The position numbers and the translations under genes are program-made. From positions 1 through 46,258 of the forward strand of contig JAFTIM010000011.1 in assembly GCA_017456885.1 (NCBI GenBank): a stretch of DNA of 46,258 nt, written 5' to 3'. Below the pieces are notes generated by a model. The model was not told the DNA's origin. It worked only from the letters and a program-made list of their open reading frames with translations, and did not search any database. This DNA comes from Paludibacteraceae bacterium (GTDB lineage: Bacteria > Bacteroidota > Bacteroidia > Bacteroidales > Paludibacteraceae). Shown one piece after another: positions 1-11,101 of the stretch. Each line of letters begins with the position of its first letter. Within the stretch, counting starts at the first letter, position 1.

Positions 1-383
1 TGATTTTCATTTTAGTATGTTGTTTTTTATGTTGTGAATTGCTTTCAAAATTGTATCTTTGACATATCAGTAACAACCTGATATTTTTTCTCTTTCCAGC
101 AATTCCGTTGTGAATTGCTTTCAAAATTGTATCTTTGACATATCAGTAACAACCTACTTTCATATCATTACATGTTGTCGTTAGTTGTGAATTGCTTTCA
201 AAATTGTATCTTTGACATATCAGTAACAACCGATCGTAGTATTCTTTATTCTTCTGAAGGGTTGTGAATTGCTTTCAAAATTGTATCTTTGACATATCAG
301 TAACAACTAACCGCTTTTCTTGTTACGTCTTCCATAGTTGTGAATTGCTTTCAAAATTGTATCTTTGACATATCAGTAACAAC
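1..383 (+). CRISPR. Type II-C CRISPR array, 5 repeats, probably continuing left
   Basis: Five identical 47-base repeats lie at 31-77, 107-153, 184-230, 261-307 and 337-383. Spacers of 29-30 bases lie at 78-106, 154-183, 231-260 and 308-336. Bases 1-30 are exactly one spacer long, so the array probably extends beyond the left edge. Each repeat begins GTTGT and ends ACAAC, a 5-base terminal inverted repeat. The 47-base length is typical of Bacteroidota type II-C arrays. The anti-repeat of the tracrRNA at 6442-6463 matches the first half of the repeat, which fixes the direction: mature crRNA would be spacer followed by the 5' half of the repeat, transcribed rightward. No spacer matches another part of this window by eye. 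All repeats are perfect, so no degenerate trailer-end repeat reveals which side is the leader. Confidence 0.98.
32..61 (+). promoter_or_regulatory. Promoter contained in each CRISPR repeat (first copy shown)
   Basis: Repeat positions 2-4 are TTG and positions 24-31 are TATCTTTG, separated by 19 bases. This fits the Bacteroidota promoter pattern (TTTG, 19-21 bases, TAnnTTTG) and matches the spacing of the tracrRNA (19), mutA (20) and rnpB (21) promoters seen in this window. The -33 element is TTG rather than full TTTG. The same element recurs in all five repeats, so each spacer could be transcribed from the repeat to its left, with initiation about 5-8 bases after the -7 box. This is inferred from sequence only. 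Confidence 0.6.
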
Positions 384-451
384 TGAATCTCTGTAAAGTG
401 TTTATTGATAGGTAATTACGGAAGATGTTAGAAAATAAAATCGTTACTGAT

Positions 452-483
452 AAACAGGTTCTTTTTAAAAGAAGAACCTGTTT
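452..483 (+). terminator. Terminator of the CRISPR array transcript
   Basis: A perfect 12-base-pair stem (452-463 with 472-483) has an 8-base loop and is followed on the + strand by a T-rich run to about 491. The polarity fits rightward transcription leaving the array; on the minus strand (after cas2) the stem is not followed by T residues. Confidence 0.8.
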
Positions 484-489
484 TGTTTT

Positions 490-1758
<1,269 letters not shown>

Positions 1759-1762
<4 letters not shown>

Positions 1763-4700
1763 AGTTTATTCCCGTTTAATTCCACAATATTGCCAAGCCT
1801 ATCTACTTTGAGCGGAATGCAGGTTTCTTTTATCATCTCGCCGGTGATGGCGCGTTCCATTTTGTTTAGTGGAGAATATTCAACCTTATTAACGATTGTA
1901 TTTGCAACACAATAAAGGATGAAAAACGCTTGCGGCCCACTACCACTCACAAACTTATAAATCATCGTTCTGTCAATCGTATCGATGCCGTTCTTGATTT
2001 GCTCTTCGGTAGGCAAGTACACCAAGTCGTTTGGCGAAAGCATAAACAGCAATCTAGCATCGGCCGGAACCATTTCTTTTTCTTTCAGACGTAAATCGAT
2101 TTTCTCTTTCCAATTTTTTCCGGCTGCTTTTTGAGCATCTATCACCATATTTAACGGCACTGTTGCGTAGGAACGCGTTATGATTTCTTCGCCGCGATTA
2201 TTGTCAGTTTCAATCGATTCATAAATGGCGAAGAACAAATTTGTTCCTTTGGCTGCTTCAACAAATTTTTTCGATTTGTTGCCTTTGGTTCCGATGGCAA
2301 ATTTGTCGGCCTTTTCGTAAACGCGCACTTTCAAAATCGGCTGGTGATTTTTTCCTCCGTTCAATGCTTTGATGTTGCTGTTCATCTCGTCAATGCCATC
2401 GGGCGAAAATGCCAATTCGGGGTCGTTGCCTTTCGATTCCAAATGAGCCAACAGAATTTTTTGAATGCCGGTGTCGGCAATCGATGTTTCGATTTTCTTT
2501 TTGTCGAAACTTGCATCCAACGATTTCCGAGTAGCAAAATAGCATTCTTTCACCTCACCTTGCTTGTTTTTTATATCTTGTGTGAAATAATAGACGTCTA
2601 TTTTCGTGAGGTTTACATCCGACCAAACGTCTTTGTTCGCTTCAAAATACTGTTTTATTGCTTTGGCATCTTTTCCGCCAGAAAGCAATTCTAATATTTT
2701 TTTCTTCAAATCCTTTTCGACGATTGCATTCGGATTTTTCAACGCTTCATTGAGCGAAACTGGCTTGGTCATACGCAAATTGACTTCGCCAAAAACCGTG
2801 TCTTTGTGCATCGATTTACGAATTGCCCAACTATCGCCTTTCTTCTGTTTTGTCGAAGTTTTTTTGCCGTTTTCAAAATGCTGATAATAGTTCACCGTTT
2901 TGTTGATAACGCGCAAATTCTGCTTGAAACTAACAATGATATTTTCCAAAACGCCTTGTGCATCTTGCGTAAATGTAGGCCATGGTTTAATAAACTCCTT
3001 GGGAACAGCGCGCTCTTCGCCATCTATCATTACTTTTTCGTAACGGCGTAATTTATGAGATAGTTGGTGTCGGTTGGCTTGATTTTTGGGTTTTGCCGCT
3101 TCGTTATTCAACAAATTCACATGGTCGCGTGTAGCACAGGCAATCACTATCGCATCCATGGCGTGGTGCCTATGGTCGATACGCTTTTTGTTGAAGCCTT
3201 TCTGAAGTTCGAGCGGTATAGATGGAATGGTGTGTCCTTCTAAGTTTTGAGCTGTAAAACAATCCTTTCCTGTCAATTGATTTAAACGTACGAAACGAGG
3301 CAAAACAATTTGATTCCAAACACCATTCATTCCCCAGTCGCTTTTCAGTCTGTCCGTTACTCCGCCGGTGCATGCAATAAGATTCTTGGAAGTAGCCTCT
3401 TGTTCGTATTCGCCGTTAGCATCTTTTGTGCGCACGATATTTGATAGCAAACCTTTGACAACTTTGCTGATATAGCGGCTATCGTTCAACTGTCTGGCGA
3501 TGAAATCTTCGGGAATATCCTCCAGTAACAATTTCTTTTTCTTTGCATTATTGTGCGAATAATGGTCTTTGACAAACTTTTCGTAAGCGTCAACGGACAG
3601 AATTTCCACGACACCGCCTCCACTCAATTGCACCTTCTCGCCATGGTGATTTTTGATAAATTCAAATCCGAGTTGATTGTCTTTCAACTTGTTAACCTCT
3701 GCTTCGCAAATCACCTTGTTACTGAACGAATCGTCAAAATAGCGCGATTGCGGAATAACGTGTTCAATTTCGTAGGCCGAGGTGAAGAGTTTGGCAAGCG
3801 GAATCATCTTTCCTGTATAGGGCGAACAATACCGTTGCTCCAACCACGCTTTGTAACGAATAATTTCCGATTTGGTAGGCTGCGCCGATTTGGAAACTTT
3901 TGAAACAAAATCAAAATCCTTATCATCGCCTGAAAGATTTTCAAGGGCATTTTCTTCGTAAATGCGCAAAATATCCTGCTGACTTGGCGAATAGGGGCGT
4001 ACATTATCAATGCCAAATTCGGGATTGGCAAACTCGGCAAGCATCGCTTTGATGCGCAAATTTGTATTTTCGTTCTTTTGGATATTCTCCGTCATCTTTT
4101 TGCGCTTATCCGCCGGATTTTTCATCTCACGTCCAAGTTCCACGTGTATTTCGTCAATCTGTCCGACTTGTTTCCAAATGTCGCGCACGGTGCGAAGCGT
4201 TTCTGTAATTACTTTTTCAACAATCGGATTGCGCAAGGAATGCTGCTTGAACGATTTCAAGTAAGAATCAATATCCTCCGGCGTTTTCCATTTCGTGATT
4301 TCTTTGGCTTCGGAGTGCCGGTCGTAAACGATATAGCAGGCGAGCCACACCGGCAGACCTTGAAAATCGGATTCTTCTTTCAAGCTGATTGATAAGTCGC
4401 GCACACGATTCAGGATTTTCTCGTCATATTCGCCGGTGATGATTTTTTGAATCCTATCTTTTGTGTTTGGGTCGATGGCTTCATAATTCCAACATTTTCC
4501 CACGCGCATCAGCGACAAAAGTTTTTTAATTGCCTTTTCAGAATAGGAACCATAATCCTTTTTGAATGGTTTAATTTTAGCAAAGACCTCGGCAAAAGCT
4601 TCTGGAAGATTGTGCTTGTCGGCAAACTTTTTCAAAGCCTTTTCAATTTCACTTTTATCGTCAATGGAATAAAGGAGATGCCAAAGAGCCATTTCTTGCT

Positions 4701-6387
4701 CGCGAGTCAGGAAACTTGCATCAACCCCGCCTTTTTCCAATCCCGAAAGCAATTCGGCACGTGTTTCATTACAAGGATATTCCTTGTCTTCCACGTAGTT
4801 CCAGCGATAGGGGTATTCTTCCTTGCCTTTCTCCTTCTTGAACTTGAAGAACGAACCAAGCAAAGCGTCTTGCTTGATGGACTTTTTGTCATTCAGCCAA
4901 TCAAAGAGTTTCACGTAGTCTTCTTCCGATTTAAATAACTCCGCTGTAATATCTACATCAATCTGGAGTTTGGAAACAGAAGACTCTCCAAACAAATCCA
5001 ACTGATTATCTTGAACTGTTTTTTCTCGCTGGTAGATATGGAGATTTTGCACAAACTGCCACAAACGAAATTCCTGAAATATAGGGTTTGATTTGGCAAT
5101 ACATTTCACCGAATGTTTTTCACCGTTCTTGTCAAATCGAGATTCGTAAGGGCAATCCGCAATCAGTGACTTTTTACTTTTCAACGGGCGTTGGTAGAAT
5201 ATGATGTCGTCGAGGAACAAATAGGTAAAGTCGCGGTTCGAGATGCTGTTACGATACGACTCATTTGACGCGTATAACTCTTCGCAACAGGCTGCGTATA
5301 GTTTTTCATCGCGCAATTCCGCGTGAAATTCTTTCTGTTTCTCCAATATTTGGCGCAGTTCGTCCTTATAGAATTTTCGCTCAATCGTCCGAACCAATTT
5401 GCCAATGATTTTTTGGTTTGGATTTGCAAGAATCGAATCGTAAATAAATGTTCCGACAGTTTTTTGGCTGGCGATCATATCTGTTTCAGTTTTCTTTTTC
5501 AACAAAGTCCAATCGTCTTCTTTGGGGGCACGGAAAGAGCGTTTTTCATTGCCATCTTTGTCTGTTTTCGGTGTTCCGTCATCGTTCACATCTGTTGTTA
5601 CAATGAATTCTTTGACCTTTCCAACCCAATCGAGTGGAATATTGCTTGTTCGTCGGTATATCCAACCATTTTCCAAATGGACATTATACCATGTCTCGTT
5701 TCCTTTCTTTTCTCCGGAATCTTCGACGGCAACCACTTTCAATGCGTGAAATTCAACTTTCTTATTCGATTTTTCTTCCTCATCTTCACCGCGCAACTGG
5801 TAATAGCCGCGCTTTTGATTGAAATTCAAGAGTAACCAAGCCAATTCCTCTTTAGTAATAGCTTGCGTCAAAGCTTTTTTGCGCAAATAGTAAATAGTCC
5901 AATCGTAGGGCACTTTTTTGCCATCGGCAACCAATTCCGATTGATTTTTACGAAAATCTTCAACCATTTCCCGGAATGATTCTTGGAAAATAAACTCAAA
6001 TTTTCCTTCAGCGTTTTTTCGCCACGCTATTTTTGGTTCGGAATCCGTCGCAAATTTGCCGTAGCGATTCAGTTCTTTTGCAAAATGTTCGGGCAAGAAA
6101 CCGAGCAAATTTAAAACCCTATGTAGCCGATCCCTACGCAACAAACAACGCTCCCTTATGCGGCGAGCCATACGTTTGTCTGTGCGTTCTTTCGTTTGGG
6201 AGTACGAATTGCCTTTGTCAAAATCGCCCAGTATCGCTGCATCCATCGGAATGATGCGACTGCCTGCTGCATCTATGCTTAAAGGTTTCAAGAATGAAGT
6301 TTCATTTTCGCGGTTCACCTCTTCCGCATTCACTACCGCCCAGCCGATACTGTTGGTGCCGAGGTCGAGCCCTAAAATTTTTTTCAT
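1759..6387 (-). CDS. cas9: Type II-C RNA-guided endonuclease Cas9
   Basis: 1542 residues, long for II-C but in line with other Bacteroidota Cas9 proteins. RuvC-I is GLDLGTNSIGWAV with catalytic Asp8. An arginine-rich bridge helix follows (about 70-95; KRMARRIRERCLLRRDRL). RuvC-II is EIHVELGREM with Glu750. The HNH motif is EIEHVIPQSRYFDDSFSNK with catalytic His876. RuvC-III is DHRHHAMDAIVIAC with His1074/His1075 and Asp1078. All active-site positions are intact, so both strands of target DNA should be cut. The C-terminal 400 or so residues would hold the PAM-interacting region, which cannot be assigned a PAM by eye. The gene heads the leftward cas operon; the divergent tracrRNA gene begins about 55 bases upstream of its ATG. 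Confidence 0.98.
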
Positions 6388-6407
6388 GGTTTATTTAAAT
6401 AAAATTC

Positions 6408-6438
6408 TTTGCAAGTTATAAATTTTTATGTATGTTTG
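6408..6438 (+). promoter_or_regulatory. tracrRNA promoter
   Basis: TTTG at 6408-6411, then 19 bases, then TATGTTTG at 6431-6438: a full match to the Bacteroidota -33/-7 pattern. The -7 box ends a few bases before the anti-repeat, predicting a start near 6443-6446. It lies in the short gap between the cas9 start codon and the tracrRNA. Confidence 0.85.
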
Positions 6439-6441
6439 CAT

Positions 6442-6525
6442 TACAATTTTGAGCAATTCACAATAAGGATTATTCCGTTGTGAAAACATTTAAAGTGGCA
6501 CTCTTTTGGGGTGTCGTTTTTTTTT
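6442..6525 (+). ncRNA. tracrRNA for the type II-C system
   Basis: Bases 6442-6463 (TACAATTTTGA followed by GCAATTCACAA) are complementary to the first half of the CRISPR repeat, with two bases missing opposite the middle, which gives a bulged duplex. Next comes a short nexus-like stem (AAGG, loop, TCCGTT; 6465-6479). The 3' end is a terminator hairpin (6497-6503 with 6509-6515, two G-U pairs) followed by a run of T at 6517-6525. The transcript would be about 80 bases, reading away from cas9. The nexus and the AAAGTGGCAC segment recall known tracrRNAs. The run of T includes the end of the stop codon of the convergent MBOAT gene. A second, competing hairpin is described under findings. Confidence 0.92.
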
Positions 6526-8386
6526 AGAATTGGAAATAGATGAATTTTTGCAGGTCTGCGGTGATAAACTGATACAATATAAATACAATCAGTACAACGA
6601 CAACAACCATTAAAGCAATATTCATATTGGCGAACCAAATACGATAGCGACGTTTGAAGTTGTCAGGCAACCAATGGATCAACATTCCGAGTATAAATAA
6701 GATAAGTACATTGCGGTATTCGTATGCTATTTGCGGTATTTTCTCAAAATTCCATTGACTCCCAATTTGATTTATCATATTTTTAGCAGTGTTCCAAGCA
6801 GTTTCGTTGGCTTCGGCAGGGTCGAGATTCGATCCCGAACGAAAAAACAATCGAGTAAATGTGATGAAAACAAAGGTTTGAAAAATAGCCCAACATCTTT
6901 CAAGTCTCTGAAAAGCAAATCTCCCTCTGCAGAGATTATAAATCATGCGTATAAATGTACCTATGAAAATAATCGTACTCCATACAAAAAAAACGCTGAA
7001 TGCTGGGTGGGGAAATAGCCAGCAGAGTTCTCCTAAAATAGCGGTCAGTAGGAAAATGATAAGTGTGCGAACGTAAACGTTCCAATCGCGCCAAAACTTA
7101 TAAACAATCATACCTATACCGTTCAAACCGCCCCAAATCATAAAATTCCAACTCGCTCCGTGCCAAAGTCCTCCCAAAAGCATGGTGTTCATTGAATTGA
7201 TATTGGTGGTAATTTTTTTCCTCTTCTCGGGGTGGAAATAGGCCGTACAACCTACAATAATTGTTAGCAGGGCAATGCCGACAGCTACCCATATACTGCC
7301 TGAAAGCAACGTCCCGACAGCTGCTATTGTAAAAATGCAACAATAGGTTCCGAATGTTGATTCTCGATTTCCTCCAAGCGGAATGTAGAGGTAGTCTTGC
7401 AACCATTTGGAGAGAGAAATATGCCATCGTTTCCAAAAGTTACCGGGGTTGGTGGCTTTGTAAGGTGAATTGAAGTTTTTAGGTAAGTAAAAACCCATCA
7501 ACATGGCAACTCCGATGGCAATGTCGGTGTAACCCGAAAAGTCGGCATAAACTTGTAATGAATAGCCAAATAATGCTGCTAAATTTTCAAATCCGGAGTA
7601 GAGTAGAGGGTTATCAAATACGCGGTCGATAAAGTTCACGGCAATATAGTCGCTAAGAATGATTTTCTTTGCCAACCCGTTCATAATCCAAAATACGGCA
7701 ATGCCAAACTGCCTACGACTCAAAAAGTATTTCTTGTGTAGTTGAGGGATAAATTCGCTGGCACGCACAATCGGACCTGCCACTAATTGTGGAAAAAAGC
7801 TGATGTAAAAACCAAAATCGAGTATATTGCTGACGGGCAGAATCCGTTTTCGATAAATATCCATAATGTAGCTGATGGCTTGGAAAATATAAAACGAGAT
7901 GCCTACGGGGAGCAAAATGGAGTCCACACCGAAACTATTGCTTTGCGTTATTGCATTGCCCGTATATGCAAATACATCGAATATGGCAAAATTGGTCCCA
8001 AATAGATTGTTGATGACGTCGATGATAAAATAGGCATATTTAAAATAGCATAAGATGCCGAGATTTACTACGATACTTGTAATGATAACCGCTTTTTTGC
8101 TCCACTCTTTTTGCCTTGAATACAACCATTTCCCTGCAAAAAAATTATAAATGGTGACGAAAATAAGTATTAGCGTAAACAATCCGCTTGTTTTGTAGTA
8201 GAAAAACAAACTGACGAAAAACAAGAACGTGTTCCGCAGTAGAATTTTATTTTTTATCAAACTAAAAACAGCAAAAACAATCGCAAAAAATGCCCAAAAG
8301 TAGAATTGTGTGAACAGCAACGGATGTGATTCATCGAAAGCAAAAAGTTTTGCAAAAAAGTCTGATATGATTTCCAAAAACGTCAT
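6524..8386 (-). CDS. MBOAT-family O-acyltransferase (AlgI-like)
   Basis: 620 residues, strongly hydrophobic with about a dozen membrane segments. The MBOAT signature is clear: ADFSGYTDIAIG, NPGNFWKRWHISLSKWLQDYLYIPLGG and LGGLWHGASWNFMIWG with the essential His409. AlgI-type enzymes move acyl (usually acetyl) groups across the inner membrane for attachment to alginate, other exopolysaccharides or peptidoglycan. It is the last gene of the leftward operon that includes two SGNH proteins, the usual periplasmic partners (AlgJ/AlgX or PatB type) that complete transfer to the glycan. The start lies 11 bases after the preceding SGNH gene. The substrate is unknown. The C-terminal 120 residues add extra membrane helices beyond the catalytic core. 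Confidence 0.93.
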   Translation of the reverse strand: MTFLEIISDFFAKLFAFDESHPLLFTQFYFWAFFAIVFAVFSLIKNKILLRNTFLFFVSLFFYYKTSGLFTLILIFVTIYNFFAGKWLYSRQKEWSKKAVIITSIVVNLGILCYFKYAYFIIDVINNLFGTNFAIFDVFAYTGNAITQSNSFGVDSILLPVGISFYIFQAISYIMDIYRKRILPVSNILDFGFYISFFPQLVAGPIVRASEFIPQLHKKYFLSRRQFGIAVFWIMNGLAKKIILSDYIAVNFIDRVFDNPLLYSGFENLAALFGYSLQVYADFSGYTDIAIGVAMLMGFYLPKNFNSPYKATNPGNFWKRWHISLSKWLQDYLYIPLGGNRESTFGTYCCIFTIAAVGTLLSGSIWVAVGIALLTIIVGCTAYFHPEKRKKITTNINSMNTMLLGGLWHGASWNFMIWGGLNGIGMIVYKFWRDWNVYVRTLIIFLLTAILGELCWLFPHPAFSVFFVWSTIIFIGTFIRMIYNLCRGRFAFQRLERCWAIFQTFVFITFTRLFFRSGSNLDPAEANETAWNTAKNMINQIGSQWNFEKIPQIAYEYRNVLILFILGMLIHWLPDNFKRRYRIWFANMNIALMVVVVVLIVFILYQFITADLQKFIYFQF

Positions 8387-8397
8387 GATAGTTGCTG

Positions 8398-9645
8398 TTA
8401 GTTGTTAAATTTCGATTGTAAATGTTCTAAATATCTTTCCATGATAGCGTTGTATAGTAAATCGCCAAGCAACGTATAACCTTTTTTTGTGAAATGTATT
8501 TTGTCCCGTTTAGCCAGCCCCTCGTCTTCCCATTGTTGCATTGAGCGCAGTCCACCCATGATGTCGAACAAATCCCAAACGGCACCATTGTATTTTTCTG
8601 CTATCTGAAAGAATGCTTTTTCGACAATCGCCCCATTTCGATTGACCTGATAACTTCGACGATAATGACGGAAACTATCGTTATTGGTAATGAATAAAAA
8701 AGCACATGTCGGATATTGTTCTTGAATTTGTTTTATCAATTTCTCGTAATTGGCAATGAAAATGCTTTCGTCAAAATTGACACTTGTGGCATCGTTAATG
8801 CCAATTGCAAATATCATTAAATCGGGGTTGATAAGATTTAAATCCTGCAAAAATCGTTCGCATCGGAAATAGGAGTTGAGGCTTGCTCCATTGACGCCGA
8901 TACCATGTAGGGTAATACCAGGGAAATTATTCTCCAACAAAATTCCTGTCAGCGTAAATTCGCCCTTACATTTGTTCATTGCAAACGAAACGGAGTCGGT
9001 ATATGTCTCTAAATGAAATGTATATGTGCCTTTCTTTTTGTTATGAAAAGGTTCTTGTATGGTATCGTTCGCTTTGATTATCGGGAATAGCGAGTCGTTT
9101 GTGGAGTATCCTAAAACGGTGATTGTGTTGAAAAGGTGTTTTTGTGAGGCAATTAGGTTGTTTTGTTCGCGGAGAGAAACGGAAATGGTAGCGTTAGTAT
9201 CGCTTGTGCAAATAGCGATTCCCGTTAATCCAAGTGTTTTGTCGTGATTGCTTTGTGTGTTCCGATACGATACCCATTTCCCCGTATAGCGTGTTTTAAA
9301 ACTTGGAGGATTGTTCGTTTTGGCTGCCGAGAAAGGGAATATCAGCCCTCTACTGGCCTCAATGCCGGCTGTCAGCGATAACATATTTTGACGAAGTTGT
9401 TGGGTGAATACGCCTGCTTGAACATGCGAACCTCCAATGTGTACGATATTGATATTGCCTTCTCCCGTAAATAAAAGTTGGTCTAATTTATCGAAAAAGG
9501 ATTCAAACGAAGTGCTATCGGAAGGATAAACTATTCTGTTTTTTTCGAAATGGGCAAAAGAGTAGTTCTCCACTTGTTTTATCAAGGGTTGTGCTTGTAA
9601 AAAGAGGTAACAAAAGCAGAATATGGCGGTCAGTCGAAGTTTCAT
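8398..9645 (-). CDS. SGNH/GDSL-hydrolase-like envelope protein (second copy)
   Basis: 415 residues with an N-terminal signal peptide (cut near residue 18, after LFLQA). SGNH motifs: block I HIGGSHVQAG with Ser73 in the nucleophile position (GGS instead of GDS), block III FAIGINDAT, and block V DKIHFTKKG giving Asp381 and His384. A beta-rich region (about 125-235) is inserted between blocks I and III, as in AlgX/AlgJ-like relatives. It probably acts in the periplasm as an O-acetyltransferase or esterase with the MBOAT protein encoded next. Its ATG overlaps the stop of the upstream SGNH gene by 4 bases. It is a diverged relative of that neighbour rather than a recent duplicate. Esterase versus transferase activity cannot be decided from sequence. 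Confidence 0.85.
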   Translation of the reverse strand: MKLRLTAIFCFCYLFLQAQPLIKQVENYSFAHFEKNRIVYPSDSTSFESFFDKLDQLLFTGEGNINIVHIGGSHVQAGVFTQQLRQNMLSLTAGIEASRGLIFPFSAAKTNNPPSFKTRYTGKWVSYRNTQSNHDKTLGLTGIAICTSDTNATISVSLREQNNLIASQKHLFNTITVLGYSTNDSLFPIIKANDTIQEPFHNKKKGTYTFHLETYTDSVSFAMNKCKGEFTLTGILLENNFPGITLHGIGVNGASLNSYFRCERFLQDLNLINPDLMIFAIGINDATSVNFDESIFIANYEKLIKQIQEQYPTCAFLFITNNDSFRHYRRSYQVNRNGAIVEKAFFQIAEKYNGAVWDLFDIMGGLRSMQQWEDEGLAKRDKIHFTKKGYTLLGDLLYNAIMERYLEHLQSKFNN

Positions 9646-11096
9646 TGAATGGTGTCGCTTTTTATAAAGTTGATGACAGAATCGTTCGGAAGGTCTTTCC
9701 GTAAATGATAGAAGTTGTAGTATGTTTCGAATGACTTCGATAAAACATTGCCAATTTCTTTTGCACCATGATGTGTGAAATGAATATAATCGGTTGTGGC
9801 AAATGGAGGCTGATGCTGTACCCAGCGTATCATGGAATTTTCACCTCCCATCACATCAAACATATCCCAATAAGCAACATCGTTGCGTAGTGTTGTCGAT
9901 TTTAAGGAATCGTTTAATTCCGATAGCATCGGATAGGTAGTGATAGCTCCGTTTATGCTTTTGCCCATGTCCGAAGGACCTATAAATAATATTTTCGCTT
10001 TGGGTGCCACTTCTTTGAAATAGTCAATTTGTCGTACAATCTGTTTCATATAGGCATTTATGCTCGCCTTGTTTGTAATGCTTGGCATACGATTCCCCCC
10101 AAATTGAAGAATTATCAATCGGGTGTTGAGGAGTTCGAACGATTCTTGCATTATCCGTTTGTCTATTTTAGTAAAAATAGTTCCCGAACAACCTCTTAAC
10201 GGATTGTTATCAACGGCAATACCGTTCTCACCATCTAACAATAGGGCATAAATATCGGCATTGCCCTCCAAGGTTAAATAGCCTTTTTGTATGTTTTGCG
10301 GAAAACTCCACGATAGTAGTGAAACGCCCTCTTTCCCGTCGCACAATTTGACCATAGACGGGAATGTGTCGCATTGAAGACTTGCCTTGAAATCAGGGCT
10401 GTTGTTTCCTATTAGTAAGGAAATGCGAGATATTTGCTTTACCTTTTCTTGGGCATACATGTGATTCGAAACGGAAAACGTGATGGAGCCTTTTCCTGAT
10501 AGAGCCGAAAAATGTCCCATAACGCCGTAACGAGAGTGTGGCGCTCTTTGAGTAGTGGAATCTCCATAAATGATATAACGGGCGAAATTACCTGACGCTT
10601 TTTGCGAAATAGACACCGATGGTACTTTTTGTATGGCAGGAATCATACCGACGCCACTCCCCGAAAAAATAGTTTGTAAACGTTGGCGAAGCACAGACGA
10701 AATGCGGTCTAACTCTATTTGCGAATCGCCGTAATGCATTATACGGTATATCGTGTCGTTGTTTTGTTCGAGCAAATGGAATAGCGTGTCGAAGTATTGA
10801 TAATCGTTGTGTGGCAAATAGATTCTGTTTGGATTTTTTGTGAGAAAATCACGGAAATAGTTCAAGGTGTCGAGTTGAGATTCCGAACACGTCATTACAA
10901 AACTCTCTTGAATATTTTGCAGTACAGAATCAACATCAATTCTGACAATCGTATCGGGAGCAATGGATTTTGAATAAGAGGGGAACCGTATCTCTAATCC
11001 GTTTATTTTCAGGTTGTTCTTCGGGAAAAACAACCAAATAATTCCTAATATAAGGAATACGGACAATATAAATAGCAGTGTTTTATAAGGTTTCAT
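9642..11096 (-). CDS. SGNH/GDSL-hydrolase-like envelope protein (first copy)
   Basis: 484 residues with one N-terminal membrane anchor (about residues 7-24) and the rest periplasmic. SGNH blocks: HYGDSQIELDR with Ser125, LQFGGNRMP (block III, with GGN in place of GxND), and TDYIHFTHHG with Asp436 and His439. An inserted beta domain covers roughly 170-290. The classical Gly-Asp-Ser is retained here, unlike in the next gene. The pairing of two anchored or secreted SGNH proteins with an MBOAT acyltransferase points to a glycan O-acetylation machine with separate periplasmic catalytic subunits. The gene starts 5 bases after the LysM gene and overlaps the following SGNH gene by 4 bases. Confidence 0.85.
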   Translation of the reverse strand: MKPYKTLLFILSVFLILGIIWLFFPKNNLKINGLEIRFPSYSKSIAPDTIVRIDVDSVLQNIQESFVMTCSESQLDTLNYFRDFLTKNPNRIYLPHNDYQYFDTLFHLLEQNNDTIYRIMHYGDSQIELDRISSVLRQRLQTIFSGSGVGMIPAIQKVPSVSISQKASGNFARYIIYGDSTTQRAPHSRYGVMGHFSALSGKGSITFSVSNHMYAQEKVKQISRISLLIGNNSPDFKASLQCDTFPSMVKLCDGKEGVSLLSWSFPQNIQKGYLTLEGNADIYALLLDGENGIAVDNNPLRGCSGTIFTKIDKRIMQESFELLNTRLIILQFGGNRMPSITNKASINAYMKQIVRQIDYFKEVAPKAKILFIGPSDMGKSINGAITTYPMLSELNDSLKSTTLRNDVAYWDMFDVMGGENSMIRWVQHQPPFATTDYIHFTHHGAKEIGNVLSKSFETYYNFYHLRKDLPNDSVINFIKSDTIQ

Positions 11097-11101
11097 CTTG
11101 T

